Part shown: piece by piece, positions 10,610 through 22,372 of the stretch
Numbering within the stretch: position 1 is the stretch's first letter
Layout: the number at the start of each line of letters is the position of its first letter
From: Endothia cerciana
Taxonomy: Eukaryota; Ascomycota; Sordariomycetes; Diaporthales; Cryphonectriaceae
Assembly (NCBI GenBank): GCA_026119935.1
Contig: JALRMH010000019.1
Span: 186,001 to 250,000 of the forward strand
DNA length: 64,000 nt
Reading direction: 5' to 3'
Program-made: the position numbers and the translations under genes
Notes under the pieces: model-generated
What the model was told of the DNA's origin: nothing
What the model saw: the letters and a program-made list of their open reading frames with translations, nothing else
The model's database searches: none

Positions 10610-13600
10610 ATGTTGGAAGTGCGACATGTCAGTCCACTTACTTGGCCTCAGCGCATTGCCCACGTGTTGTTACTGACATCCAGACCCCCTAGACCATAGA
10701 AGATGTGACCGCGGTCGCTCGAGGTGAGACAACCGTCGGAAGCCTCAGGCTCACCGACTATCACATGGTCTTCTCTGCTCCCGCCTGCAAAGACAGCTCG
10801 ACGACCGCAAACGACGGCAAAGACCGCCCGCGCGAGATATGGATCGCGTATCCCATGCTGGCGGGTTGCGAGTTCAGACCCACCGCCCCTGCTACAAAAC
10901 GAGAACCCAGCATTCGTATTCAAGGCCGAGACTTCTACTACATCAATCTTCATTTCCCAGACAACAAGACCGCTCAAGACATGTTCAATTTCATCAAGTC
11001 CCGGACGTGCCGGCTAGGGAGCATTGAGAAGCTGCACGCCTTCAACTACAGGCCTAGCTCCAAGGAACGAGCCATTCGGGGCTGGGAGATATACGATGCC
11101 AAGGAAGAGTTCCGCCGTCAGGGCATATCTGAGAAGCTGCCGGACAGGGGGTGGAAGATCACGGACGTCAACGATAACTACAACTTCTCTCCAACCTACC
11201 CCTCCGTCCTCGCGGTGCCGAACAGGATGTCCAACACTACTCTGAAGCATGCCGGCAGTCATCGTACCCGTTGTCGCATTCCGACCCTGACCTACCTGCA
11301 CCCCGTGAACAACTGTTCGATCACTCGAAGCTCTCAGCCGAAAGTGGGCATCACTGGCAACCGGAATCCTCAGGATGAGGCTCTTGTTGCCGCATGCTTC
11401 TCGCAACCATACTTTCAAGAACTCGGCCCAGCCCACAACGCGGAGCCTGGCCCAATTGTGAATGAGCTTGGATCGTCAGATAAGCTCCCCGACGGGCCGC
11501 CAGGTGCGGCGGATCCTGCAGAGCCTGAAGTTCTGACCGCCGATGACGCGATCTTCGATGACAGAGGCAAGCGTCTCATATTCGGCGCGCAACAGCATAA
11601 TCTCATTATCGATGCGAGACCTGCAATCAACTCCATGGCGATGCAGGTGGTGGGCAAGGGATCCGAGGACATGACACACTACAAGTACGCAAGCAAGGCG
11701 TTCCTCAATATCCAAAACATCCACGTCATGAGGAAGAGCCTCAATAAGGTCATCAGTGCGCTGAAGGACGGCGACATCTCCGCCGCACCACCAAATCCAG
11801 AGCTCCTAGCCAAGAGTGAATGGCTGTCGCACATCAAGTGTGTTTTGGATGGGTCCGCGATGATAGCCCGTCAAGTCGGTATTCAGCACTCACATGTTCT
11901 CATCCACTGCTCAGACGGTTGGGACCGGACCAGCCAGCTGAGCGCCCTGTCCCAGCTTATGCTTGACCCATACTACCGAACGCTCAAGGGCTTCATTGTC
12001 TTGGTTGAGAAGGACTGGCTGTCTTTCGGACACATGTTCCACCAGCGCTCCGGCTTCCTGAATAGCGAGCAGTGGTTCGTTGTGCAGAATGACGCCATGG
12101 CCGGGACAAAGATAGAGCCCGGAGAGGGTGAACGCCCCGGCGAGGTGATTGAGAATGCAATGGAAAACGCCAAGCGCTTCTTCAGGCAAGCCTTGAGTTC
12201 AGATAAGGACAGGGAGGACTCGGACCCTGACAACCTCGCCACCGCTGCTACGGCTACAGAGCACGAGTCTTCGCCAGTCATCGAAGACCAGGCAACTCGA
12301 CCTAAGGAAATGAGCCCTGTGTTCCACCAATTCCTCGACTCTGTGTACCAGTTGCTCCGCCAGCACCCAACGCGCTTTGAATTCAACGAACGCTTCCTCC
12401 GCCGTCTCCTGTACCATTTATATTCCTGCCAGTACGGCACTTTCTTGTTGAACAACGAAAAACAGAGGAAGGAAGCCAAGCTCCATGAAAAAACGGCTTC
12501 TGTCTGGGACCATTTCCTGGCACGTCGGGAAGCATTCGTCAATCCCGAGTACGATCCAGAGGTGAATGACCATATCAGGGGCAAAGAGCGTCTCATATTC
12601 CCTTGTCTCGATGATCTCCGTTGGTGGCACCAACTGTTCGGCAGGACGTACAAGGAAATGAACGGTCCTCTAGATGCTGCGGCGGCGGCCAAGGACAAGG
12701 TTGCAAAAGCAGTTCAGTCTGCAACGGCCAGTCCGCGACCTGGCAACAGCCCTCCAGACAGCAGCCCTGGGACCCCCCAGCCTTTCCCTGGTCAGCAGCA
12801 GGCTGGTTTGAGTGCGCCGACTTTTGGCAGCACCGTGTTGGCCGGAGTTGAAGTCAACCGAACTGCGCTACTGAGGTCTGAGGAGGCGAGCCCCATGGGT
12901 GCAATTAGCACAATTACCAAGGGCTTGTCAGGTCTCGGTTTCGCTGGCGTAGGAGAGCTTGGGAAGAACCTCGCATCTCATGGCAACACTGCGGCGCCCG
13001 AGCAGGAAATGGCGCCCATGGGCGTAACGAAGGATGTGGCGCCCTAGGACGGTGCGCATTCAGAAGACAGCGAACATGCGCACCGCGATGTCCTACGTCA
13101 CGGATTTGAGTGTGCAACTGGCGGTCTGCGCACCATCGACGACGATCATGACATCTCTTGGGGTGGTGAGGAGTACTTGACGTTCAACTCGAAACTGCTC
13201 TTTGACCTCGAATTCATCGAGCACGACGGGGCACACTGTGTGTTCAAGTCGCCAAGACCCTCGTACACGCTTAACGAGCTACAAGAGCGCGAACTTAGGG
13301 AAGGTCTGATGCGGGAGCAGCACCCGGGCTATGGTCTCGAAGCGCCGGTCTTCGAGTCAGAGAGTCCGCATGCTTCAAAGAAGGCTGGGTCTCGCCTTTT
13401 CATAGTTCCTGAGGAAGAAAACGTTTGGGCGCCTCAACAAACTCATGCTGAGGGGACTGCTGAGGGAGACACAACAGGAAGGGCTGCTCCTGGAAAAGAG
13501 CGAGATGGGAGGCTCAATGATCCGTTCGATGCACCTGTACTTGTTGAGACTTCAGATGCAGAAGAGAACATGTGGGAAGACGAGGATGCTACGGAAGAGC

Positions 13601-13788
13601 TTTCTGAGGCAGACCCCGAGGACGACCCCGGAGAAGATGTCGATGAAGCTCAGAGCTCTGGCCGACGCAGGGCTTGGGCACTGAACGGTCTCTCGGCCGA
13701 AGAGCAGGACGCTTGGGTGGAGGCTGCGGGGCAGAGGCATGGGGAGCCTGGACCGGCTTTGCAACGTGCTGCCGTCGACTCGCACTAG
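10610..13788 (+). CDS. YMR1: myotubularin-family phosphoinositide phosphatase
   Basis: Expected to remove the 3-phosphate from PI3P and PI(3,5)P2 on endosomal and vacuolar membranes. Exon 1 (10610-10627, MLEVRH) joins exon 2 at 10693 across a 65-nt intron with an ACTGAC branch point. A PH-GRAM-like region (ETTVGSLRLTDYHMVFSAP) precedes the catalytic domain, whose signature HCSDGWDRT holds Cys412 and Arg418 (CX5R). NYNFSPTYPSVLAVP and FLNIQNIHVMRKS are further myotubularin landmarks. The frame meets TAG at 13045-13047 (790 residues) yet stays open in the same frame to 13788, adding an acidic 246-residue tail. An intron 12949-13047 (GTAGGA donor, CCCTAG acceptor) would remove the stop and keep frame, giving about 1004 residues. 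Whether the protein ends at 13047 or 13788 is unsettled; the catalytic identity is certain. Confidence 0.85.
13045..13047 (+). other. in-frame TAG inside the myotubularin frame
   Basis: This TAG either ends the protein, is read through, or is the acceptor of a 99-nt intron (12949-13047) whose branch point could be the GTAAC at 13024-13028. The sequence after it is open for 246 codons in the same frame. Confidence 0.8.
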
Positions 13789-14461
13789 GATGCCGAGCAA
13801 ACGGGCAGCATGGCTCAAGCCCCTGGGCGTGTTTCCACTCGCAAGCTGGCATGGTGGGAGAAGTACAGGGGCCAGGGGAAGAGACCCCGACGGTCATCTC
13901 GGGGAGGCTGTCAATGGTGCTGCGGGAGCTGAAAGACCACTGAACGGATTCTTGAGCAGTTCGGATGGCTGCGGGAGCGGCTGAGCCGGGGCTGGCTGAT
14001 ATCATGCATCTCGGTACCATGCTTAGCACACGATGCAAGTGAATATGGCGTCGTGGGCATGATCTCAAGCAACGGCCAAGGCGTACATTAGCTGCTTAGT
14101 GGTGGAGCAATAGATAGAGCGATCAGGTCACTGAGGTTCAGCGAGGCGTTAATAGTGTACTGTATGAGGCCGAACAAATGCATATATTCCTTCTCATAAG
14201 CATAGGACGCTGTTGGTTTTCCTTTGGCAAGTTGCAGAGCTGTCGTCGCGTGCCATGCAACCTCTGCGTGAGCCTCGGGTTGTAATACACACTGTGCTGC
14301 ACTGTATTTCCGAGAGGCAGGTACAGCCTCTAAAACGCGCCTAGCAGACGACCAACTTTGGAACTTCACAACCACAAAGCCGCGCGGCTGTGGGCAGGAC
14401 GGGTATCAACCAGCCATGAAGTCGTCGTCGATACCTCAAAAAATTCTCCTTCCTCAGAACA
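13789..14461. other. intergenic region
   Basis: No supported gene. It contains the myotubularin 3' untranslated region and the presumed promoter of APC4. Short open frames on both strands show no recognisable family. Confidence 0.55.
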
Positions 14462-17051
14462 ATGTCGGCCGATGAGGAATTCGAGCTGAAGTGGCTCAGC
14501 CAGAGCACCTTCCCGGCGCCCATCTCACCAGACCTGCTCGCGCCCTCGCCCACACCCGACCTCGTGGCGGCTGTCACTAATGGGAACAAACTCGAGATCC
14601 GTCGCGCGCAGGGCGAGCTCGTGTCGAGCAGTACGGAGAAGGGCAAGGCGGTGCAGGCTTTGTGTTGGAAGGCAGACGGTTGGATTCCTCTCTAATCGAC
14701 GGAGTCTAGCGTGCCCACTAACAGTGTTTACAGGCCAATTCGTCGCTGTAGGCTGGGATGACGGTACTGTGCGCCTTCTGGGCGTTGAAAACACCAAGGT
14801 CGTCCACCGCATCAACGTCGCGCAGCGTGATGGGGAAGGTACAGAGCCGGCGCAGATCGTGCACATCGCCTGGGCGCGCAACCTGGCGCGCAAGCGCTAC
14901 CGTGTCCCAAAAGGTCATGTCCGCGAGGCGATGATGGCTCTAGGCTCCGCGACCGGAGGCCCTTTGGACACGAAGTATGGTGATCTCGTGGATCTACCGC
15001 ACGCGCTGAATTTCCTCGAGATCGACGCCTCGCTGCCCAAGATTAGTCCGCTGCCCGTGTCGGGCGGCACGGGCGATGATATGTTTGTGTTCTCGACCAC
15101 GACGGCGCTGGAAGCGATGTTTCCGCCGGTGAATCTCGAGCATAACAGCTTAGTGGACGTCATGGTCGTTGGGACAAAAGATGGTCATGTCCATCTGAGC
15201 ATCTACGACTCCTTCTCCATAGGGTCCTTTTACGTCCCCATCACGGTTCGTTCCGGAGGCGTGGAACCATGGGTAAACGTGGTAGGGGGCCGCGAGTTGT
15301 TCCTCCACGCTTCGCACCCGGAGGTCTCGACGCACTGCCTGCTTATGGGACCAAGCGAAGACGTGGACACGACGACTCTGTACGTCGTACCCATGGATCT
15401 GAGGTTTACCTCGGACTCGCCTTTTGACCTGTCGTTGCTGGCCTCCAAGACAACCACACTGCAGAAGCTGCTGCGGTACATCAAGCAGGCGCAGATCCAT
15501 ATTGTCAATGAGTGGCACGCGACGAGGGAACTGCCCTCACGATTCCTGAACCTCGTACAACAGGATCTGCAGAAGATGGAGTCTGGACCTACGAATATCG
15601 TCCAGGCGCTGTATCACACGGTGCTGGCGGGCCATGTGTACCCGCCTGTCAAGGAGTGGCTGATTGACAGCATTGGGGACCGGGTAAGTCTTCTTATCCT
15701 CGCCTGACTTCTTTTAATATGTAGCTGATCTGCGCAACCAGGGCCACAAACGATGGGAGAAAGCCGTTATCCCCGGCCTCGAGTCCCTCCGAAACCTCAT
15801 CCATGAGAATATGCTGCCCGCTCTTGAACGAATCACCCTCATCCTCAGCCGGCTGTCCGGTATCGCCCGCTTCCACGAGCAGGACGACCACCTGGGCTTC
15901 ACCAACACCGAGATTACGCGGCTCGTCGATATACTAACTGCGCTAAGTCTAATATGTCACAAAGTTCTACTCATCATCGTGGAGGAGCTCGATCTCTTCC
16001 GCATGTTCTCGGCCTGGCTGCGCATCACCATCGACCGCGTATCAACCAGCAGCGTGTCCGACGAGATTATGGAGAGAGAGGCACTTCTGGACCATGCCAA
16101 GATACTGCGGTACATCGAGAGGTACCTGGTCAGCAGTCCTCTGGCGCTGTATTTCGAGAAGCTACCAAAGGAAATCTGGGATGAGGATCGGGCGAGCACC
16201 CAGGACTGGGGCGGGGTGTTGGACCAGGTGGATCAGCAGCTGAAGCAAGAAGAAGCGGGCAAGCCATTCAAAAGAGCGCTACCGCAGATGGGTTTCCTGG
16301 TGGATCTTCTCACCGACAAAGCAGGGGATGTCTTCAAGGGAATTGCCGAGGCTGAAAAACGGAGTGTGCGCTTCGGTGAGGCGGCGAGGTTTAATCTTCG
16401 GCGCAACGGTGGAGACCGGGAGACATTCAAGTTATTTGATGGAAGGATGCGTTCTGATCCCAGGGGCGTGAGTTACAACACTGCCGCGGCTAATCTTGCA
16501 CCGCTGACGCTTCGACCAACAGAACAACTCTGGCGCCACCCTGTTCACTGCTGCTGTCTCAGCGGAGAGCCCCCACAGAGTATGCATCGGCGAGTTCCGC
16601 CTCGACATCATCAACGGCGTGAGCCAAATACGCTCCACGGACACTAGCCAGATAGACCTCGATGGCAAAAGCACCGGTCCCATCATCGGCATCAAGTTCC
16701 TCAACGAGCAGCTTCTGCTCATGTTATGTCAACCTGAGGGTGAGTCTCATGCGAACAAGATATTTTACCCAGTTGATCATCTATTGCACCCTGAGAGTAT
16801 GTCAGCTGAAACTTTTCACAGGTGAACGGCCGCGCCTCATCGTTGCGTCGATAGGAAGCGAAACCCCTCTAGACCCTCTGGATTGTGGCTTTCCGGGCGA
16901 CTTGACCGACTTTGTGCCCGCCCGGATGGAGGTCCAAGAGGCGAATGATACTCGTGGCCAGGTCCCTCACCGAGTGTGTCTGCTAGGGAAGGATAAGATT
17001 AGCTATAAGGTATACGCGCTGGTACCGCAGCGGGAGGACCCTGTCGAGTAA
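14462..17051 (+). CDS. apc4: anaphase-promoting complex subunit 4
   Basis: Scaffold subunit of the APC/C ubiquitin ligase, joining the platform to TPR subunits. Exons 14462-14678, 14734-15683, 15742-16467, 16523-16739 and 16822-17051 encode 779 residues. The N-terminal half is a WD40-type propeller (ALCWKADGQFVAVGWDDGTV). The C-terminal half is the helical Apc4 domain: GHKRWEKAVIPGLESLRNLI then LSRLSGIARF and HKVLLIIVEELDLFRMFSAW. Every junction restores conserved text; for example the third intron joins GRMRSDPRG to NNSGATLFTAAV, and the last joins QPEG to ERPRLIVASIG. Branch points such as CACTAACAG in intron 1 support the models. Length is normal for fungal APC4. Confidence 0.93.
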
Positions 17052-17463
17052 TCGGACGGCTTGGTTTATGGTCAGAGTTGAGAGCTCTGCAGAAGCCAAG
17101 GTAAAATCTTCGGTACGCAGCTCCTGGCCTCGAACAGCCTGACCATAAAAATCGACACTTGTCTCATTACTCCCTCGGCCATATCGTACTATTCTGCCAG
17201 CAGCTGCGATTACCATTGCCTATATCACAGGCGCCCTGTGCGCGGCATGCTGCCCCAGGAGAGGCCCGAGTTATAAGTGAAGCAGCAGCTAAAATTGAGT
17301 TCTGCACTGCGTCGATTCGCCCGTCCGGATAGCAGTACCTGGGGTGGCCCACGAGGTGTCTAGGAAGCTGAGAGCAAGACACCCTAATCCATAAAGAGCA
17401 GAAGGAAGTCATAACACGGAATCATGTCCCAGTCCTGTATACCTGGAACTCGATCAAGCCAAA
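17052..17463. other. convergent intergenic region
   Basis: Gap between the 3' ends of APC4 (+) and the 2EXR gene (-). Nothing coding seen; presumably both 3' untranslated regions. Confidence 0.55.
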
Positions 17464-18612
17464 TCATCCGCACACGCCCATCTCCATCGATACGAACTGC
17501 CTCCTCGTGCTCTCTTCCAAAACGCTCAGCCTCGAGAGGCCCCTGGTGGCCCATGCCCTCGTGTGATTCTCCTCATCAACATGGCCCCTTATGCTCCCGC
17601 GTACACTGCGGTTTAGGCGCCCATTGATGTTGTTGACGTCCTCATCTTCCTCCTCCTTGTCCCATCCCAGGACCTGCCGTCCGTAGACAGGCGGATCCGG
17701 GTCCGCGGCCAGTGTCATGACCCTCCAGTCCCACGGGCAGCCCTTCTGCCCGCCAGCGCCCGAGGAATACCCGAAGACGAACCCCATAGCCTCCCTCACC
17801 TGCCTCGCCAGCCGGCTCTGTATGATGGCCGGCTCGACGAGGCAGCAGTCCCCGCTGTACAACGGGTTCTCGTCCCGCGGGATGAAGAACAGCTCCCTCA
17901 GGCCGGGCAGCCTCGCGCGCAGCAGGCCCAGGACGTCGACGAGCAGCGAGCCCGCTATCGCGGACTGCGCCCTCGCGGGGCCCCTCCCGCCCCCTCCGCC
18001 GCCGCCGCCGCCTTCGTACACCCAGAACAGCGCGTCGTTGACGGCGACCCTGGCCACGCGCGCGAGCTCGGCGGGGTCGCAGAGCCCCAGCACGGTCCGC
18101 AGCTGGGCCTCGGAGGCCATGAAGCCGTCCCTGGGCCCGAAGTAGAGGACGTCCGCGGCCGGGTCGAAGAGGACGTGGCCGGGGCCCCGCGCGATGCCGA
18201 GGGAGGGGCGGTACCGGCGGAGGGCCTCGCGGCGGGCCTCACGGCAGGCGTGGAGGTTAGCCGGGATGGGCGCCGGCGAGGTGCAGCCGGGCGCCGGCGG
18301 CGGTGGGGAGGAGGGGGGCCGGGGGATCGGGTCGGAGCCGCACCGGATGGAGACGACGCGCGGGCCGGGCAGGTTGTAGGACCAGATCTTCCAGCGGAGT
18401 TCGGGGGGGAGCCGGGGGAAGAGGTGCTGTGTACATGCTTCAGTGAGATGTGGTGCGAGTGTGTCATGGTGGGAGGAGGAGGGGAGGGGGGAAGGGGAAA
18501 ATAGGGCTGTTGAGGCTGGCAGGTCTTGGGTCGTGTTCGTGCCAAGGACGTAAACACTCACGAAGGTCCTCTCCTGCCCGGCCGGGGAACACCGATCCTT
18601 GACCGCAGGCAT
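17464..18612 (-). CDS. 2EXR domain-containing protein
   Basis: Fungal protein of unknown function with an N-terminal 2EXR domain. Two exons on the minus strand, 18612-18562 and 18426-17464, give 337 residues. The intron (18561-18427) has a GTGAGT donor and an ACACAG acceptor. Splicing joins QERTF to HLFPRLPPELRWKIWSYNLP, the exact 2EXR opening (Phe-x-x-Leu-Pro-x-E-[LI]-[RQ]-x-x-[IL]-[WY]). The frame is also open through the intron, so an unspliced reading is possible but breaks the domain start. Later parts carry HACREARREALRRY, typical of the family. A run of about nine glycines near the centre derives from a GCC/GCG repeat. The C-terminal third is acidic, with DKEEEDEDVNN. No catalytic motif seen. 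Confidence 0.85.
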   Translation of the reverse strand: MPAVKDRCSPAGQERTFVSVYVLGTNTTQDLPASTALFSPSPLPSSSHHDTLAPHLTEACTQHLFPRLPPELRWKIWSYNLPGPRVVSIRCGSDPIPRPPSSPPPPAPGCTSPAPIPANLHACREARREALRRYRPSLGIARGPGHVLFDPAADVLYFGPRDGFMASEAQLRTVLGLCDPAELARVARVAVNDALFWVYEGGGGGGGGGRGPARAQSAIAGSLLVDVLGLLRARLPGLRELFFIPRDENPLYSGDCCLVEPAIIQSRLARQVREAMGFVFGYSSGAGGQKGCPWDWRVMTLAADPDPPVYGRQVLGWDKEEEDEDVNNINGRLNRSVRGSIRGHVDEENHTRAWATRGLSRLSVLEESTRRQFVSMEMGVCG

Positions 18613-20647
18613 GACGAGCTCTCCCGAGAACGATCTGCCGCCAGTATTCCGAGGATCCAGCCTGGCAGCCGAACAGGAGGCGAGGCGAAATTGTCGTCGT
18701 GATGTTCTTCCTATACTCTCAGCCTTGAGGGGAGGCCAGCTGAGGAGCCACCTGCCTCGAGGGTAAGAAGCAGGTGGTATAGTCAGTACTTATACTACCT
18801 CGTCCCAGTAGGCAAGGCAGTCTCCTCATGCATATGATACTCGAGCAGAGAGAGGTCCGGATAGAGTCGCAACGGAGACCCGAGACACTAGTATCGAGGC
18901 GGTCTAGTCATGTGTTCTTCACCATGGTCAATATTATCTTTTGTTTTCTTCCCCCCCCCCCGCCTCTCCTAGGAGGGACCATATGTACATGGACAACCTC
19001 TATCAGGTGAATCGGTGGAGAGCAGTGAGGATGCTAAGGTAGATAGTACAGAGGTAGTCTCTCATGCACGCCAAGGTATGGTGGGCGAGTGGAGTTTTCC
19101 AAAGAGCGCGGCCGCTGTGGCGGGCACCAGGGTCCCGACGTCCATACATCGCGCAGGTGGTCGTCGATGAGAAGCTCCCCTTGGCTGGCTGGCCGGCCCT
19201 CTCCCTTTCCCCAGAGAAGACAACGTCCTCGTATCCCGAATCACTGGTCCGGACCCCTGTTTCCCTCTGTGGAACCAGCACCAAAAATCTGAGGGCGGAT
19301 CCATGTCTGTGATACCCTCCGGAGTAAGTGGCCGCGACTCTGGCGGGATCGCCGTTTGCACGCAGACAGCCCGTAGATCGTTGATCTTTTTAGTTCTCCT
19401 CAGGCGCCAACACCGATATCACTGGGCCCGGGTCTCTGGAAACTGTGCCGAAAGTCCACATGGAAAAGAGGAGTGGCTTCCGTATCCAGCGAGACACGGC
19501 ACAACTCGCCAGTCTAGCTCACATGACGACTCATAAAGGCTTGCCATGAGCAGCCAGCTTCTTGGGGGGGGGGGAGGGGGAGACCAAAAACTGGGTTCCG
19601 TTTCCCGCGGCAGCCCGGCAAGCAGCAAACAACGAGCTGACGACAGGGACCAGGTCTGACGCACAGGCAGGTATTCAGAGACAGCAAGGAGGTGCATACG
19701 CTTCTTTGAACGGAATATTCCATGTCTGCGTCCCCTCATCTTGTGTTACGTCTGGAGGTGTAGAGGGGAGGGGGAGGTACAGAGATACTAACCCGTTTGT
19801 CATGACGTCGAGAGTGGTGGTGGCGGCGACTGTACGGATGCACGCCTCCTCGCCTCCAGCCTGGCGGGACGAGACGTCGGCCACAACTGTACGGTCCCGA
19901 TCCTCCCTATATCGCCGTGGACCAGGTGGGCGAGAACCCTGCCTCTGGGGCACACCAACAAAAGCCGTGGGGTCAACATCACACAGCAGCCTCGCTAATC
20001 TCGTGCCTTCATGTGAGATCATCAGAGCAGATCTAGGGCGGGCGAAATGATTGGCCTGAGCGGCCTGACGGCTTGGGGGTTCGCCCAGGGGAACCTCCAG
20101 ATGGGCGGCTCCGATGCTGTTCTGGGTGTCTCGGCGGGGAGTTCCAGCTCCGACTGCCTCGTCGCTTCTGCAGCGAGCCGTTAGCGTTGACTCAAGGCGT
20201 GCGAGGCGCAAAGGTGGTAGACAGCCCAGAGCCCGCCTGCCCACGATGGCTTCCATGTGCTGTGGCTGACCGGCCATGGCGGCGAGCGTCCGACACAAGG
20301 GTCCGCGCGAGCTGATGCCCCACAGGCTAACGCCGGGGCGAGGACGGCGTTGCCATGACAGCGGAGGGAACATGTTCGATATGGAGCTTCAGCTGGCCTG
20401 TTCTGAGCAGCCCGTGGCTCTGCAGTAGCCGCAGGGGCCGTCATGACTCGACACGCTCGAAAGCGTGCAGCATCTGGGTCGTTGCGGACCGAAAGAGTGG
20501 GCGGCCTGCCTCATCTCAATCCCGATCCCGAGGGAGGTTGGCACCTCCCGGGTGCTTGCAGACGAGTGTGATCACCCCCCTCCGCCCGGGGTCGGTCAAC
20601 GTCGGTCAGTATCCACAGAGAGACAAACGGACGTAGAACGCCTCTGA

Positions 20648-20660
20648 GGGGGGGGGGGGG
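20648..20660 (+). repeat. G13 homopolymer
   Basis: Thirteen consecutive G in gene-free DNA, one of many such runs in this window. Confidence 0.95.
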
Positions 20661-21211
20661 TTCTGCCTCGGCAGGTAGAGGCCTGTCAGTCCAGATGCGG
20701 CCGGTCCCCTAATGCAAGACCAGAGACCGAGAACCCAAGAGGCAGTCAGTGCGGGAGGCGAGAGACCAGCATGTGTCGGCCTGCATGGAGGGCTTGATCG
20801 AGCCTTGTCGCTATGTCCGACCCTTTTCGGGGGCCGAGTCGTTGCTGTTAGAAGCCATGTGCAAGGAAGCACCTGTCAGCTAGATCACAAAGGCAGACGG
20901 AGGCGCACGCGTTGATATTTGGGGGGCAGCCTTGTCCAGAAAAGCCTCAGGAGGCTGGGCGAGGGCCGGTGACGCCGAGACGACCGAGGTGGTTCGGAGG
21001 AGGCCGCCTTTCAACTGCTCTGTCGCCTCCCTGCCCGCGAAGTGTTCCGGTTCCGGTCCCGAAGAGATGGGAGGCCGGACATGCTTTGGGCCTGACTGCT
21101 GGTGACCGGGTGGGCTGGTGAACCCGTCCATGGTGGTAACCGTGTGTCTCGGGGACATGCACCTCAGGTATTGGGCCGGCCACAGCACTGCGAGCTCTAG
21201 ACGTGGGCCAA

Positions 21212-21227
21212 CCCCCCCCCCCCCCCC
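21212..21227 (+). repeat. C16 homopolymer
   Basis: Sixteen consecutive C, then G and six more C. Gene-free DNA. Confidence 0.95.
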
Positions 21228-21752
21228 GCCCCCCAAACCCAAGCCCCTCATACCCCGGCGCCTGCCTGTCTCAAGATGTCCTTGAGATGGTGGGCAGCCC
21301 AGAAGGCGAGGTCAAGCCCCGGCCAGGACCCAGCTCAGGAGGGCGGCAGAGCAGTCCAGGTAGAAGAGCTCGGAAGCGTCCAGTGTAAGTCCAGCCCAGA
21401 CGGCACGGGATGGACTGCTAGTACTCAACAGCATCCGACCAATGATGAGTCCAGGCAGGGCAGGGCATGGTCACTACTTACAGTAAGTGTGGTGGTGAGT
21501 GCCGTCGTGGTAAGTGCTGGGTACGAAGAGTTTGTACTATGCACGGCAATGGTGCCAAGGTGCCATAGTAGTGCTGTGGGTGGGCTCGCCAGGTCGCCCT
21601 GATTGGACGGTGGCCCAGTATCGGTTCAGAGTTAAGCGCCGCGGTACCCACCGCCGGGGCGACGCTGGGAATATCTTCCACTCAGAACCGAACCTCTCCC
21701 GCGCTCACCCCATCGGACACACGTTTGCATGCACAGCTCTGTCCAATCCGGG

Positions 21753-21766
21753 CCCCCCCCCCCCCC
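21753..21766 (+). repeat. C14 homopolymer
   Basis: Fourteen consecutive C in gene-free DNA. Confidence 0.95.
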
Positions 21767-21948
21767 ATGGTTCTATTCTCGTGCCGCTGCTCCTGGCCTC
21801 GAACCCCGGCCTGGCAATGCAATGTCCCCCCCAAGCCCTGCTCCCATAGGCGATCTGGATCTGCACACACCACGAACGTGCATACGCGCTGATGGCTGCC
21901 CACCCCTCACCCTCCGACGATGAGATTCGTCCTCCGTCTTGCAGCGTG

Positions 21949-21950
<2 letters not shown>

Positions 21951-21984
<34 letters not shown>

Positions 21985-21999
21985 CTCTTTCTCTCTCTC
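21951..21999 (+). repeat. (TC)n microsatellite
   Basis: Perfect (TC)15 followed by an imperfect T/C-rich extension, about 370 bp upstream of the next gene. It may lie in that gene's promoter or 5' leader. Confidence 0.92.
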
Positions 22000-22372
22000 A
22001 GGATGACCAGACTGCGCGGCAGGCGTACAGGGGGAGGAGGGTAGTATCCTGTCTGGTAGGGTTGGTTACGGTATTAGACCAAGCGCGTACGGCTTTCTGG
22101 TTCAGAAACCTCCAGCGCTTATTCCTCGTCCTCGCATCAGAGAAATATATTTGCGGTGCCCCCGTCGTTAGAAGTCTAATTGGGGTCCAAGTTTCGTATG
22201 TTTCTTCCTTGAGCCTGCGAGCCTCTCCCCGTTCGATTCTGTCTTCCTATCTGTCCTCTTGTTCTTCTCGTCCTGTCCCTGCTCTGGTTCCACGTCGCAG
22301 GCCGTCGCCGTCACCGTCGCTCACTCGTCCACTCATTCTTTCCTCTGTCCCGGAGACGCATCTTCCCTCACC

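Larger units (their letters stand above)
18613..22372. other. 3.8-kb gene-free stretch
   Basis: No family-like open frame on either strand. It holds C11 at 18951-18961, G11 at 19564-19574, G13 at 20648-20660, C16 at 21212-21227, C14 at 21753-21766 and a CT run at 21951-21999. The last 200-300 bases are pyrimidine-rich and likely the leader of the gene at 22373. Non-coding RNA cannot be assessed from sequence alone. Confidence 0.6.
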
